Shown: positions 45,253-55,053 of the stretch, one piece after another
Layout of the letters: the number at the start of each line of letters is the position of its first letter
How positions within the stretch are numbered: position 1 is the first letter of the stretch
Position numbers and translations under genes: made by a program
The notes under the pieces: model-generated
What the model was told of the DNA's origin: nothing
Databases searched by the model: none
Seen by the model: the letters and a program-made list of their open reading frames with translations, nothing else
Source of the DNA: an uncultured SAR86 cluster bacterium
Lineage (GTDB): Bacteria > Pseudomonadota > Gammaproteobacteria > Magnimaribacterales > Magnimaribacteraceae
Assembly: GCA_902618945.1 (NCBI GenBank)
Contig: CACNCK010000007.1
Coordinates: 1 to 60,413, forward strand
DNA: 60,413 nt
Reading direction: 5' to 3'

Positions 45253-47319
45253 ATGAGCGTAATAATAAGAACCTTTCTGATAGCTCTTTTGTTTGCTGCA
45301 ATAATTTTTATTTTAGGTGCAAATAATATTTTTTCCATAAAAGATGATGTTGTAGATTTCTCTATAGAAAAAACCCCAAGGATCAAAGAAATTTCAAGTA
45401 ATCAGAATAAAGATGCTTTCTTTGGTGATCTTCATGTTCACACGATGTATTCTTTCGATGCCTTTATATTTGGAACAACCGCATCACCTGATGATGCATA
45501 CAGATATGCTAAAGGAGGTGCAATTAAACATCCTCTGGGATTTGACATGCAACTTGATGATCCTTTGGATTTTTATGCTGTTACAGATCATGCTGCTTGG
45601 CTGGGGATGTTGCCGGCATATGCGGATCCCTCTTCTAGACCGGGTAAGTTAGATTTTGCTTCAGATCTTCATGGATTAAATGATCCTGAAAATTTAAACA
45701 CGAACACATTTGTTAGGCGAGCTGGATTATTCGCTAACCTAATAACAAATGAATTAATTGAACCCTCAAAGAATCCTATAAAAATGCTCGGTGCTTATTT
45801 GCAGGAGGACACGGTTTATGGGACAAGGGCATACGATAGAGAAACTCATCACACTGCTTGGAGAGATATAGCAGAAGCTGCTGAAAGGCATAACAACCCT
45901 GGAGAATTTACTACGTTCATAGCATATGAATTTACTTCAAGCGGCCCAGGGCAAAGTAATCTTCATAGAAATGTTATTTTCCGAGATAACAAGGCTCCCA
46001 TTCAGCCTTTCTCAATCATAGATTCTAGTAATCCTGAGGATTTATGGGATTGGATGGATAACCTAAGAAACCTTGGAGTTGAAAGTCTTGCAATTCCTCA
46101 TAACTCAAATGGATCAAATGGACAAATGTTCCAACTTGTAGATTGGGCAGGAAATCCAATGGACGACGACTATGCTTCGAAAAGAATGAGAAACGAACCA
46201 TTAGTCGAGATTACGCAAGTTAAGGGGACATCGGATACTCATCCACTTCTTTCACCAGGAGATAAATGGGCAGATTTTGGAATTATGAATAATAGAGTAG
46301 CATCTCCATTTTATTCCAGCCCAACAGGCAGTTATGTAAGGAACGCTTACTTAAGAGGCCTTTCATTAGATTCTGAATATAAAATAAATCCCTATAAATT
46401 TGGTCTTGTGGGTGCGAGCGATACTCATACTGGGGCAATATCTGATAAGGAATCAGATTTCCATTCAAAAATAGGTATTCTCGATGGTACACCAGAATTG
46501 AGAGGTGCAGCCCCTCTTACGAAATCTTTTAAAGAGCAAATAGAAGGCTCCGGAGCGAATGTAATTATTAATGGATATAAAGAAATTGGTGGTCAAGAAT
46601 ATATTGATACAGGCTATACTGAATGGGGTGCATCTGGTCTTGCAGCTGTATGGGCTGAAGATAACACCAGAGAATCTATCTATAACGCATTCAGAAGAAA
46701 AGAAACTTTTGCTACAACCGGAAGCAGAATTAAAGTGAGATTTTTTGGAGGATATGAAATAGATGATGTCTTTAATAAGGAAGATCCTATAAATTATGCA
46801 TACTTAAATGGGGTAACAATGGGTTCTGATTTATTTCAGTCTGAGAATAAAATTCCTCAATTCATGGTTTGGGCATTAAGAGACTTAAAAAGGGCACCTT
46901 TAGACAGGGTTCAGATAATTAAAGGATGGACTGAGTTGAGTGGAAAGCCTCACGAAAAGATATATGACGTAGCATGCGCAGATGGCAGAAGGCCTGATTC
47001 AAAGACAAAACTTTGTAGGGATACTCGAGCTAAGGTTAACTTAAATAACTGTAGGATATCTAAAAATTTGGGTGCCGACGAACTTAAAGCAGTATGGCAA
47101 GATCCTGATTTTGATCCAAACTTGAAAGCTTTTTATTATGTGCGAGTTTTAGAAAATCCTACTTGTAGATGGTCGTCATGGGATGCAATAAAATCTGGAG
47201 AGATTCCCAGAGCAGACCTCCCTGCCACGATACAAGAAAGAGCTTGGAGTTCACCTATCTGGTACATTCCAGACAATGAAGGTATCACAATAGGTAATAT
47301 TTTACCTGATGATATTTAA
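45253..47319 (+). CDS. DUF3604 protein (PHP-like), membrane-anchored paralogue 1
   Basis: 688 residues. An N-terminal hydrophobic helix (about 5-26) without a lipobox suggests a signal anchor. The domain is PHP-like metallohydrolase: FFGDLHVHTMYSFDAFIFGT (HxH), FYAVTDHAAWLG, IPHNSNGSNGQMF, LVGASDTHTGA and ATTGSRIKVRFF. The C-terminal part has four conserved Cys (CADGRRPDSKTKLC and two more). Biochemical activity of DUF3604 is not established. It is followed after about 100 bases by a close paralogue. Confidence 0.9.
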   Translation: MSVIIRTFLIALLFAAIIFILGANNIFSIKDDVVDFSIEKTPRIKEISSNQNKDAFFGDLHVHTMYSFDAFIFGTTASPDDAYRYAKGGAIKHPLGFDMQLDDPLDFYAVTDHAAWLGMLPAYADPSSRPGKLDFASDLHGLNDPENLNTNTFVRRAGLFANLITNELIEPSKNPIKMLGAYLQEDTVYGTRAYDRETHHTAWRDIAEAAERHNNPGEFTTFIAYEFTSSGPGQSNLHRNVIFRDNKAPIQPFSIIDSSNPEDLWDWMDNLRNLGVESLAIPHNSNGSNGQMFQLVDWAGNPMDDDYASKRMRNEPLVEITQVKGTSDTHPLLSPGDKWADFGIMNNRVASPFYSSPTGSYVRNAYLRGLSLDSEYKINPYKFGLVGASDTHTGAISDKESDFHSKIGILDGTPELRGAAPLTKSFKEQIEGSGANVIINGYKEIGGQEYIDTGYTEWGASGLAAVWAEDNTRESIYNAFRRKETFATTGSRIKVRFFGGYEIDDVFNKEDPINYAYLNGVTMGSDLFQSENKIPQFMVWALRDLKRAPLDRVQIIKGWTELSGKPHEKIYDVACADGRRPDSKTKLCRDTRAKVNLNNCRISKNLGADELKAVWQDPDFDPNLKAFYYVRVLENPTCRWSSWDAIKSGEIPRADLPATIQERAWSSPIWYIPDNEGITIGNILPDDI

Positions 47320-47418
47320 TCCTTAATTTAATTGAATTTTTTTCTATAAATTTTTTGATGATTACCTTTCCAAGCTCTAAGTAAATTGTTAAATTAATCT
47401 CTCTTTGTGGGGAGATTT

Positions 47419-49500
47419 ATGGGTAACTTTCAAAAAGTCATTTTTGGCTTATTTTTAATTTTTGGCCTTTGGAGCTGTACTTCTCCTGACAGTGTAGTTG
47501 ATTACACGAATGACCTTGTTGTTCCTGACCCTGAGCCTGGATCTACTCCTGGATATAATCCGAATAGAAATGTTTATTTTGGAGACCTTCATGTACATAC
47601 AAAACATTCATTTGATGCATATATTTTTGGAACTACAGCAACACCTGATGATGCATACGAATACGCCAAAGGAAATGCCATACAGCATCCTTTAGGTTAT
47701 GACATGCAACTCAGAGAGCCTTTAGATTTTTATGCAGTGACTGATCATGGATTTTTATTGGGAAGTGTCGAAGATTGGGCAAATCCAAATAATGGTAAAG
47801 AAGGCACTGAACCATTCCATAACTTAAATGCTCCTGAGAATTTAAACCAAGAATCAGTAGCCGCCCGATCTAGGCTTTTTCAAGACTATGTCAGAAATAT
47901 TGCACAATTCAGCAATATCTGGACACGCACGATAGCTTACTTCACAGGAGATACAGCAAGAGGTTCAACTCTCTATGATGTAGATGTTCACAGATCTGCA
48001 TGGAAAGATGTGATATTGAGTGCACAAAGACACAATGATCCTGGGAAATTCACTACCTTTGTTGCATATGAATATACAGCTTCAACTACTAGATCATCCA
48101 ATACTCAAGGTGCTTCAGACCTTACTTGTTGGTTAACTGGCACATGTGGATCTGATGGTTTTCCTCCATTTGAAAATGCTAATTTACATAGAAACGTAAT
48201 TTATAAAGGAAACAAATTTACCGTAGAGCCATACACCCGACTTAAGTCAGTTAATCCAGAAAAGCTTTGGACTTGGATGGATGATCTAAGAGACAGAGGA
48301 GTTGATACGATTGCCATACCCCATAACTCGAATGGATCAAATGGACAAATGTTTGAAATGGAAAACTGGGAAGGTCTTCCAATTAGTACTCAATATGCAG
48401 ACTTTAGAATGAGGAATGAACCATTAGTTGAGATGACTCAAGTTAAGGGAACTTCTGAAACTCATCCGATCCTATCGCCTGATGATGAATGGGCTGACTT
48501 TGAAATCATGTGGCAAAGAGTTGGAAACTCATCTTACAGCCGTCCGTTCGGAAGTTATGTTAGGCAGGCTTACTTAGATGGATTAGGTTTGGAAGAAGAA
48601 AGAAGAGGTAATCCATATAAATTCGGTATGGTCGGAGCCAGTGATACTCATACAGGAGCGATATCTGATGATGAATCTGACTTCCATTCTAAAGTTGGTA
48701 TCTTGGATGGAACGGCAGTAGCAAGAGGATCAGTTCCAATATCTGATCAGCAAGTGCAAGACTTAACTGGCGGTAATGCGATTAGGCAACTAGCTTTCAA
48801 GAAAATAGGAGAGAGAAATTTTAATAATGCTGTCTTTAATACATGGGGAGCCTCAGGCTTAGCTGCAGTTTGGGCAGAAGAAAATACAAGAGATTCTATT
48901 TTTGATGCCTTCCGCAGAAAAGAGACTTACGCTACATCCGGCAGCAGAATTAAGCTTAGATTCTTCGGAGGTTACAATTTTGATAAGTCTTTATTAGATA
49001 GAGCTGATCTTGTAAAGGAGGCTTATAAAAAAGGAGTGCCCATGGGACAAGATTTGGAAGCCTCTCAAGGCACTGCTCCTTCTTTCCTTATATGGGCAAT
49101 GAGAGACAAAAATGCAGCTCCTTTACAAAGAGTACAAATCATAAAAGGTTGGGTAGATAGAATATCCGGACGTCCACATGAACAAGTTATAGATGTGGCA
49201 TGTTCAGATGGTTTAACCCCTGATCCTATTACGAAAAGATGCCCAGATAATGATGCTTTAGTGGATATTTCTGATTGCTCTATAAGCTCAGATAGGGGAG
49301 CCAATGAAATTAAAACTGTTTGGACTGACGATTCTTTTGACTCTACAGTCAAGTCTTTTTATTATGTAAGAGTATTAGAGAACCCTAGCTGCAGATGGTC
49401 TACTTGGGATGCCGTAAAAAATGGTACGAGACCAAGAGAAGATTTACAACCAACGATACAGGAGCGGGCGTGGTCCTCTCCAATTTGGTATTCATATTAA
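47419..49500 (+). CDS. DUF3604 protein (PHP-like), lipoprotein paralogue 2
   Basis: About 693 residues from ATG 47419 (GGGGAGA ahead; an in-frame GTG lies 12 bases upstream). A lipobox ending in Cys (GLWSC) implies lipid anchoring. The same metal motifs as paralogue 1 occur: GDLHVHTKHSFDAYIFGT, TDHGFLLG, IPHNSNGSNGQMF, GASDTHTGA. Relative to paralogue 1 it has an insert around residues 235-260 containing two Cys (LTCWLTGTCGSDG). The stop lies 27 bases before an acyl-CoA dehydrogenase gene, suggesting cotranscription. Confidence 0.9.
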   Translation: MGNFQKVIFGLFLIFGLWSCTSPDSVVDYTNDLVVPDPEPGSTPGYNPNRNVYFGDLHVHTKHSFDAYIFGTTATPDDAYEYAKGNAIQHPLGYDMQLREPLDFYAVTDHGFLLGSVEDWANPNNGKEGTEPFHNLNAPENLNQESVAARSRLFQDYVRNIAQFSNIWTRTIAYFTGDTARGSTLYDVDVHRSAWKDVILSAQRHNDPGKFTTFVAYEYTASTTRSSNTQGASDLTCWLTGTCGSDGFPPFENANLHRNVIYKGNKFTVEPYTRLKSVNPEKLWTWMDDLRDRGVDTIAIPHNSNGSNGQMFEMENWEGLPISTQYADFRMRNEPLVEMTQVKGTSETHPILSPDDEWADFEIMWQRVGNSSYSRPFGSYVRQAYLDGLGLEEERRGNPYKFGMVGASDTHTGAISDDESDFHSKVGILDGTAVARGSVPISDQQVQDLTGGNAIRQLAFKKIGERNFNNAVFNTWGASGLAAVWAEENTRDSIFDAFRRKETYATSGSRIKLRFFGGYNFDKSLLDRADLVKEAYKKGVPMGQDLEASQGTAPSFLIWAMRDKNAAPLQRVQIIKGWVDRISGRPHEQVIDVACSDGLTPDPITKRCPDNDALVDISDCSISSDRGANEIKTVWTDDSFDSTVKSFYYVRVLENPSCRWSTWDAVKNGTRPREDLQPTIQERAWSSPIWYSY

Positions 49501-49527
49501 TTTATTCGTTATTAAAGGAGAAATAAC

Positions 49528-50781
49528 ATGTTACAAAATGACCCAGAACTTTTTGAACTATCCATGTCCAAAAAAACTCAACCGCTTATGGATTTGGTAA
49601 AAAAGCATTGCGAAGAAAACGTTAAGCCCATACAGGCTGAATACTCAGCTTTGCAAAATGAGAAGGAGGATAGGTGGTCCTGGCATCCCAGACAAATTGA
49701 ACTTATGGAAGGCGCCAAAGAAAAAGCTAAAGAGTTAGGTTTATGGAACTTCTTTTTACCTGATCCAGATGGAAATATCGGCGACGGATTAACTAACCTA
49801 GATTATACGTACGTAGCTACTGAAATAGGTAAGTATCCCTTGGCATCAGAAAGCATGAATTGCTCCGCTCCAGATACTGGAAATATGGAGGTACTTGAGA
49901 GAGTTGGCACCGAAGAACAAAAGAAACAATGGCTAGAACCGTTACTGAATGGAGAAATTAGATCGGCATATGCGATGACCGAACCAAATTTAGCCTCTTC
50001 AGATGCAAAGAATATCAGTACTAGCGCTGTTCTTGACGGCGATGAGTGGGTAATTAATGGAGAAAAGTTTTATATTTCTGGTGCAGGTGACCCAAGGTGC
50101 AAAATTATGATTGTGATGGTCAAAACGAGTCCTGATGCTCATCCTTCAAAGCAACAATCTCAAATATTAGTTCCAAAAGACACTCCTGGAGTTCACATAC
50201 TTGAAGGTATGCAAGTCTTTGGTCATGATCATGCCCCCCATGGCCATATGCACATAAAGTTTGATAATGTAAGAGTACCGAAAGAGAATATACTTCTTGG
50301 TGAAGGTCGAGGATTTGAAATATCACAAGTAAGACTTGGACCAGGTCGAATTCATCACTGTATGAGAACTATAGGTAAGGCTGAAGTTGCACTTGAGTTA
50401 ATGGTGAAGAGAGCTGGTAATAGAGAGGCTTTTGGAAAACCTATAGCAAAACTTGGAGGAAATTTAGAAATTATTTCTAGAGCGCGAATAGAAATAAACG
50501 CTATGAGATTAGCTGTTCTTCAAGCTGCTAAAGCTATGGATGTTCTAGGAAATAAAGAGGCGAGAGTATATGTTAGTGCTATAAAAGCCATGGTACCTGA
50601 GAAGGCTTGTAAAATTATTGATCAAGCCATTCAGATGCATGGTGCTGCTGGTATATCTCAATGGACACCTCTTGCAGGACTTTATACCGATATAAGGCAT
50701 TTGAGATTTGCCGATGGCCCTGATGAAGTTCATCACATGGTCGTCGGAAGAGCTGAAATGCAAAAATATGATCTATGGTAA
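49528..50781 (+). CDS. Acyl-CoA dehydrogenase, ACAD10/11-like
   Basis: 417 residues. AYAMTEPNLASSDAKNIST and WVINGEKFYISGAGDPRC mark the FAD/substrate region; RAGNREAFGKPIAKLGGN and MHGAAGISQWTPLAGLYTDIRHLRFADGPDEVHHMVVGR at the end are the pattern of the ACAD10/11 group. The usual Glu-Arg of helix G is replaced (LGPGRIHH). Members of this group act on long or 4-hydroxy acyl-CoAs. AAAGGAGA precedes the ATG, and the fused carboxylase follows after 31 bases. Confidence 0.92.
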   Translation: MLQNDPELFELSMSKKTQPLMDLVKKHCEENVKPIQAEYSALQNEKEDRWSWHPRQIELMEGAKEKAKELGLWNFFLPDPDGNIGDGLTNLDYTYVATEIGKYPLASESMNCSAPDTGNMEVLERVGTEEQKKQWLEPLLNGEIRSAYAMTEPNLASSDAKNISTSAVLDGDEWVINGEKFYISGAGDPRCKIMIVMVKTSPDAHPSKQQSQILVPKDTPGVHILEGMQVFGHDHAPHGHMHIKFDNVRVPKENILLGEGRGFEISQVRLGPGRIHHCMRTIGKAEVALELMVKRAGNREAFGKPIAKLGGNLEIISRARIEINAMRLAVLQAAKAMDVLGNKEARVYVSAIKAMVPEKACKIIDQAIQMHGAAGISQWTPLAGLYTDIRHLRFADGPDEVHHMVVGRAEMQKYDLW

Positions 50782-50812
50782 AAACTAGTTTCTAGACTTT
50801 AGAAATAAGTTC

Positions 50813-53800
50813 ATGAAAAAAGTCTTAATAGCCAATAGAGGTGAGATTGCAATTCGTATAGCTAGGACTTGTAGTGATTTAGGCATTAAAACTGTTGGCA
50901 TTTATTCAGAGGATGATGCCAACTGTTTGCATCTTTCAAAAGTAGATGAAGCTTATCCGATTCAAGGAAAAGGGGCTCAAGCTTATCTCGATATCAAGCA
51001 AATCATATCAATAGCTAAAGAGTCCAAGGCAGATTTCATCCATCCTGGATATGGCTTTCTCAGTGAAAACTCGGCTTTAGCTGCATCAGCTAAAAGAGCC
51101 AAGATCAAATTTATTGGCCCTAGTGAAAAGACTTTAAAAATATTCGGTGACAAGACCACTGCCAAAGAATTAGCTTTGAGTTTAGATATTCCCACGATAT
51201 CAGGAACACATCAGAAAACTTCTCTGAAACAAGCTCAAAACTTTATGAAGTCATTAAATAAGAATTCATCTATTTTGATTAAGGCTATTTCAGGTGGAGG
51301 AGGCAGAGGCATGAGAGTTGTCTCTAAGCTAGAAGAATTAAAAGAATCCTATGATAGAGCATCATCAGAGGCTAAGGCAGCTTTTGATTCCCCTGACTTG
51401 TATCTAGAAGAGTATCTAAAAAATTATAGGCATATCGAATTCCAAATCATAGGGGATGGGACAGGAGCAGTGAGTCATTTACATGAAAGAGAATGCTCCA
51501 TTCAAAGACGCCATCAAAAGCTTATCGAAATAGCTCCTAGTCCAAGCCTAGGTCCTGAATTAAAAAATAAAATGATTGATGCATCTATGGCTCTAGCTAA
51601 GAAATTAAAATATGAGGGCTTGGCCACTATAGAATTTTTAGTCAATGTAGAAAAAAATGACTTCAGGTTTATTGAATGCAATCCTAGGTTACAAGTCGAG
51701 CACACAGTAACTGAGTCAGTATTATTTATTGATATAGTTAAGGCTCAAATTCAAATAGCTTCAGGTAAAACTTTAAAGCAAATTAAACTTGAGCAGAAAA
51801 ATATTCCAGATCCTAAAGGATATGCAGTTCAATCGCGAGTGAATATGGAAACTATTGATTCTAAAGGTAATGCCAATCCAAGTGGAGGCGTTTTCACAAA
51901 ATTCGACCTTCCATCTGGTCCTGGAGTGCGAGTTGATAGTTATGGATATGTAGGGTACGAAACTAGTCCTCTTTTTGATTCATTAATTGCAAAAATAATT
52001 ACTTATTCTTCTGAAGATAACTTCAAACAGGCGATAAAAAGAAATTATAGATCTCTTTGTGAATTCAAAATTGATGGAGTTACAACTAATTTAGACTTAT
52101 TAAAAAATATTTTAATCAACCAAGATTTTAAAAATAATAAAGTTCATACTAACTTTTTTGAGAACAATTTAGAGACCTTAATTTCAGTAAAGACTCATTC
52201 TGACCTCTCTGACATAAGTAGAAGTATTATTGCCAAAGATAAACCTAAAAAAGGAAAGATAGAGAACCTAGATCCTTTGGCAGTTCTTGATCATGGCAAA
52301 TCTGGTGGCATGTTCGTCGATCAATCAGAAAATATTCTAGAGCTTCAACAAGAAGAAATAAGAGATGGTTATCGAAGTATTACTGCTCCTATGCAAGGAA
52401 TGATTGTTAAGTTTGATGTTGAAATAGGAGACAGCGTTTGGGAAGGTAAAACTTTAGGAATTATGGAAGCCATGAAAATGGAGCATGAAATTATCTCTGA
52501 AGTAAGCGGTATTGTGGAAGATATATCTGTCTCAAGTCTAGATACAGTTTTTGAAGGTCATTCATTGATGACAATTCGACTTGAGGAAGTCGAAAAACAA
52601 ACTTCTAACAAAGATGAAGAAATTGATTTAGATTGGATAAGACCTGATCTCAGAGAGGCTTTAGATCGAAAAGAGGCTAGTCATGATGTTAATCGTCCTG
52701 AAGCAGTGAAAAAAAGGTATGGCACTGGCCATAGAACAGCAAGGGAAAATATTGAACATCTTTGTGATGAAGGAAGTTTTCTTGAGTATGGCTCGGTTGT
52801 GATGGCTGCCCAAAGGCGCAGAAGAAGCGAGGAAGATTTAATTAAAAATACCACTGGTGATGGAATGGTTTGTGGATTAGGTCATGTTAATGGTGATTTA
52901 TTTCCTGAAAATGCTTCTAGAGTAATGGCTATGTCATATGATTATATGGTTTTAGCTGGCACTCAAGGAAAAATGAATCATGCTAAGAAAGACAGAATGT
53001 TCGAAATAGCTGAACAGAATGAATTACCCACTATTTTATTTGCAGAAGGAGGAGGGGGAAGGCCAGGAGATACTGACACCTCTGGCGTGGCAGGTTTAGA
53101 CTGTTTAGCATTTACTTATTTTGCTCAATTGTCTGGATTAGTTCCAGTTATTGGAATAACAACTGGACGATGCTTTGCAGGAAATGCAGTTCTGTTGGGC
53201 TGTTGTGATGTAATCATTGCTACGGAAGATTCGAATATCGGCGTCGGCGGACCCGCCATGATTGAAGGTGGAGGATTAGGAGTATTTACTCCAGATGAAG
53301 TTGGGCCAATGGACGTTCAAGTACCAAATGGTGTTGTTGACATTGCTGTTAAAGATGAAGAAGAAGCAGTTGAAGTAGCAAAAAAATATCTTTCCTATTT
53401 CCAAGGACCAATAAAAAAATGGAAAGAACCAGATGCAAGAAAACTTAGGTTTGCAGTACCAGAAAACAGGCTTAGGTATTATGATATGAGAGATATTATT
53501 GATGGAATTGCTGACATAGATTCAGTACTCGAAATCAGAAAAGACTGGGCACCTGGAATAATAACTAGTTTCGTAAGAATTGAAGGTAAGCCTGTTGGAG
53601 TTATTGCAAATAATCCAGGTCATCTCTCGGGTGCTATTGACTCTCCTGGTGCTGATAAAGGATCAAGATTCATTCAACTATGTGATGCGTTTGATATTCC
53701 GATATTATCCTTAATAGATTGCCCGGGAATTATGGTTGGACCTGAAAGTGAAAAATCTGCTCTAATCAGACATGCTGCAAGAATGTTTGTAGTTGGTGCT

Positions 53801-54190
53801 AATATTGAAACTCCTCTTATGTCAGTTGTCATTAGAAAAGCTTATGGTTTAGGAGCGCAGGCTATGGCAGGAGGAAGTTTTAAAATACCTTTATTTACGG
53901 TTACTTGGCCAACAGGAGAATTTGGGGGCATGGGTTTAGAAGGTGCAGTTAAGCTTGGATATAGAAAAGAATTAGAAGCCATTAAGGATCCTAAGAAAAG
54001 GATAGAAACATATGAGAAGATGGTAGCGGATAGCTATCACAGAGGTAGGGCCGTAAATATGGCATCTCATTTTGAACTTGATGATGTTATTGATCCAGCA
54101 GAAACTAGAAATTGGGTATCTAGCGCCCTCAAGTCACTCCCCCCAAAATCAAAATCCGGTAAGAAAAGGCCTAATATAGATACTTGGTAA
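50813..54190 (+). CDS. Single-chain biotin-dependent acyl-CoA carboxylase (BC-BCCP-CT)
   Basis: 1125 residues combining three enzymes usually on two or three chains. Biotin carboxylase at about 1-450 (ANRGEIAIRIART, ISGGGGRGMRVV, HERECSIQRRHQKLIE, ECNPRLQVEHTVTE); biotin carrier at about 530-595 with biotinylated K555 in EAMKMEH; carboxyltransferase at about 610-1125 (RTARENIEHLCDEGSF, GITTGRCFAGNAVLLGCCD, IDCPGIMVGPESEKSALIRHAARM). The order is that of the single-chain long-chain acyl-CoA carboxylases. The acyl substrate (acetyl, propionyl, methylcrotonyl or long-chain) is not decided by what I can see. Confidence 0.9.
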   Translation: MKKVLIANRGEIAIRIARTCSDLGIKTVGIYSEDDANCLHLSKVDEAYPIQGKGAQAYLDIKQIISIAKESKADFIHPGYGFLSENSALAASAKRAKIKFIGPSEKTLKIFGDKTTAKELALSLDIPTISGTHQKTSLKQAQNFMKSLNKNSSILIKAISGGGGRGMRVVSKLEELKESYDRASSEAKAAFDSPDLYLEEYLKNYRHIEFQIIGDGTGAVSHLHERECSIQRRHQKLIEIAPSPSLGPELKNKMIDASMALAKKLKYEGLATIEFLVNVEKNDFRFIECNPRLQVEHTVTESVLFIDIVKAQIQIASGKTLKQIKLEQKNIPDPKGYAVQSRVNMETIDSKGNANPSGGVFTKFDLPSGPGVRVDSYGYVGYETSPLFDSLIAKIITYSSEDNFKQAIKRNYRSLCEFKIDGVTTNLDLLKNILINQDFKNNKVHTNFFENNLETLISVKTHSDLSDISRSIIAKDKPKKGKIENLDPLAVLDHGKSGGMFVDQSENILELQQEEIRDGYRSITAPMQGMIVKFDVEIGDSVWEGKTLGIMEAMKMEHEIISEVSGIVEDISVSSLDTVFEGHSLMTIRLEEVEKQTSNKDEEIDLDWIRPDLREALDRKEASHDVNRPEAVKKRYGTGHRTARENIEHLCDEGSFLEYGSVVMAAQRRRRSEEDLIKNTTGDGMVCGLGHVNGDLFPENASRVMAMSYDYMVLAGTQGKMNHAKKDRMFEIAEQNELPTILFAEGGGGRPGDTDTSGVAGLDCLAFTYFAQLSGLVPVIGITTGRCFAGNAVLLGCCDVIIATEDSNIGVGGPAMIEGGGLGVFTPDEVGPMDVQVPNGVVDIAVKDEEEAVEVAKKYLSYFQGPIKKWKEPDARKLRFAVPENRLRYYDMRDIIDGIADIDSVLEIRKDWAPGIITSFVRIEGKPVGVIANNPGHLSGAIDSPGADKGSRFIQLCDAFDIPILSLIDCPGIMVGPESEKSALIRHAARMFVVGANIETPLMSVVIRKAYGLGAQAMAGGSFKIPLFTVTWPTGEFGGMGLEGAVKLGYRKELEAIKDPKKRIETYEKMVADSYHRGRAVNMASHFELDDVIDPAETRNWVSSALKSLPPKSKSGKKRPNIDTW

Positions 54191-54243
54191 ATACTTTAAT
54201 TTTCTCAAGTATATATATGATTTTATGGTAATTTTTATTAATT

Positions 54244-55053
54244 ATGAAACAAAGACTTCTTATTTTTTTTATTTTAGGAATAGTGATTCTTATCGCGGAT
54301 TTATTTTTTAATAATGAGGACGATAACAAAATAACTATATTTGAATCAGAAGTTAACTCATTGATAAACACCTGGGTCACTCAAGTGGGAAGAGAGCCTA
54401 CAATGTCAGAAGTAGACGGCATTATCAAACAACTCCTTGATGAAGAGATACTATATCGAGAAGCAATAAAGTTGGGATTGGATAAGAACGATATAATCAT
54501 AAAAAGAAGATTGGCTCAGAAAATTGGTTTCTTAAGACAAGAGGGAGATACCTCTCTGCCGACAGAGAGCGAGGTAAATGATTTTTATAATCGAAATTTA
54601 GATAAGTACTATGTAGAAAAAAGAATAACGTTCTCTCATATTTATTTTAGTTCGAGCAAGACAGATGAGGATGATTCTTCTAAAGCTTTAAATCTAATAA
54701 AAAATGGTTCTTCTGATGCTAATTTTGGTGAACCATTTTTACTGGGAAAGAACTTTTCTTCTAAAACTATTAGAGAAATTGAAAGATCTTTTGGAAAAAC
54801 ATTTTCGCAAGATATTCAAAATTTAACCATCAAGGAATGGTCAGGACCTTTAAAGTCTGAATATGGATCGCACCTTGTATTTATTAACTCTATCGCAGAA
54901 TCTTTCACTCCAAATCTAGAGGAAATAAAAAATATTGTTATTAATGATGTAGTCCTTGAAAAACAAAATAATTCTGTGAAGAACTATTTGAAGGAATTGA
55001 GAAATAAATATCAAATCGAGATTTTGGCAGATTTAAATGAAACAACTAAATAA
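54244..55053 (+). CDS. Membrane-anchored PpiC-type peptidyl-prolyl isomerase
   Basis: 269 residues. One N-terminal helix (5-22) anchors it with the rest in the periplasm. SurA-N-like helices (IIKQLLDEEILYREAIKLGLDKNDIIIKRRLAQKI) are followed by a parvulin domain at about 120-230 (RITFSHIYFS, FGEPFLLG, WSGPLKSEYGSHLVFI), with a shortened parvulin core. The 3' end overlaps the HupE/UreJ gene by 17 bases. That pairing is one I recall from other Gammaproteobacteria, which suggests a chaperone for the membrane protein. Confidence 0.85.
   Translation: MKQRLLIFFILGIVILIADLFFNNEDDNKITIFESEVNSLINTWVTQVGREPTMSEVDGIIKQLLDEEILYREAIKLGLDKNDIIIKRRLAQKIGFLRQEGDTSLPTESEVNDFYNRNLDKYYVEKRITFSHIYFSSSKTDEDDSSKALNLIKNGSSDANFGEPFLLGKNFSSKTIREIERSFGKTFSQDIQNLTIKEWSGPLKSEYGSHLVFINSIAESFTPNLEEIKNIVINDVVLEKQNNSVKNYLKELRNKYQIEILADLNETTK

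Noticed and set aside
45113-45386. Two minus-strand open frames around the start of the first DUF3604 gene
   Set aside because: They overlap each other, the LexA box or the DUF3604 coding start, have no ribosome-binding site and show no protein-like pattern.
54171-54380. 69-codon minus-strand frame between the carboxylase and the PpiC-like gene
   Set aside because: Mostly antisense to the start of the PpiC-like gene; no ribosome-binding site.
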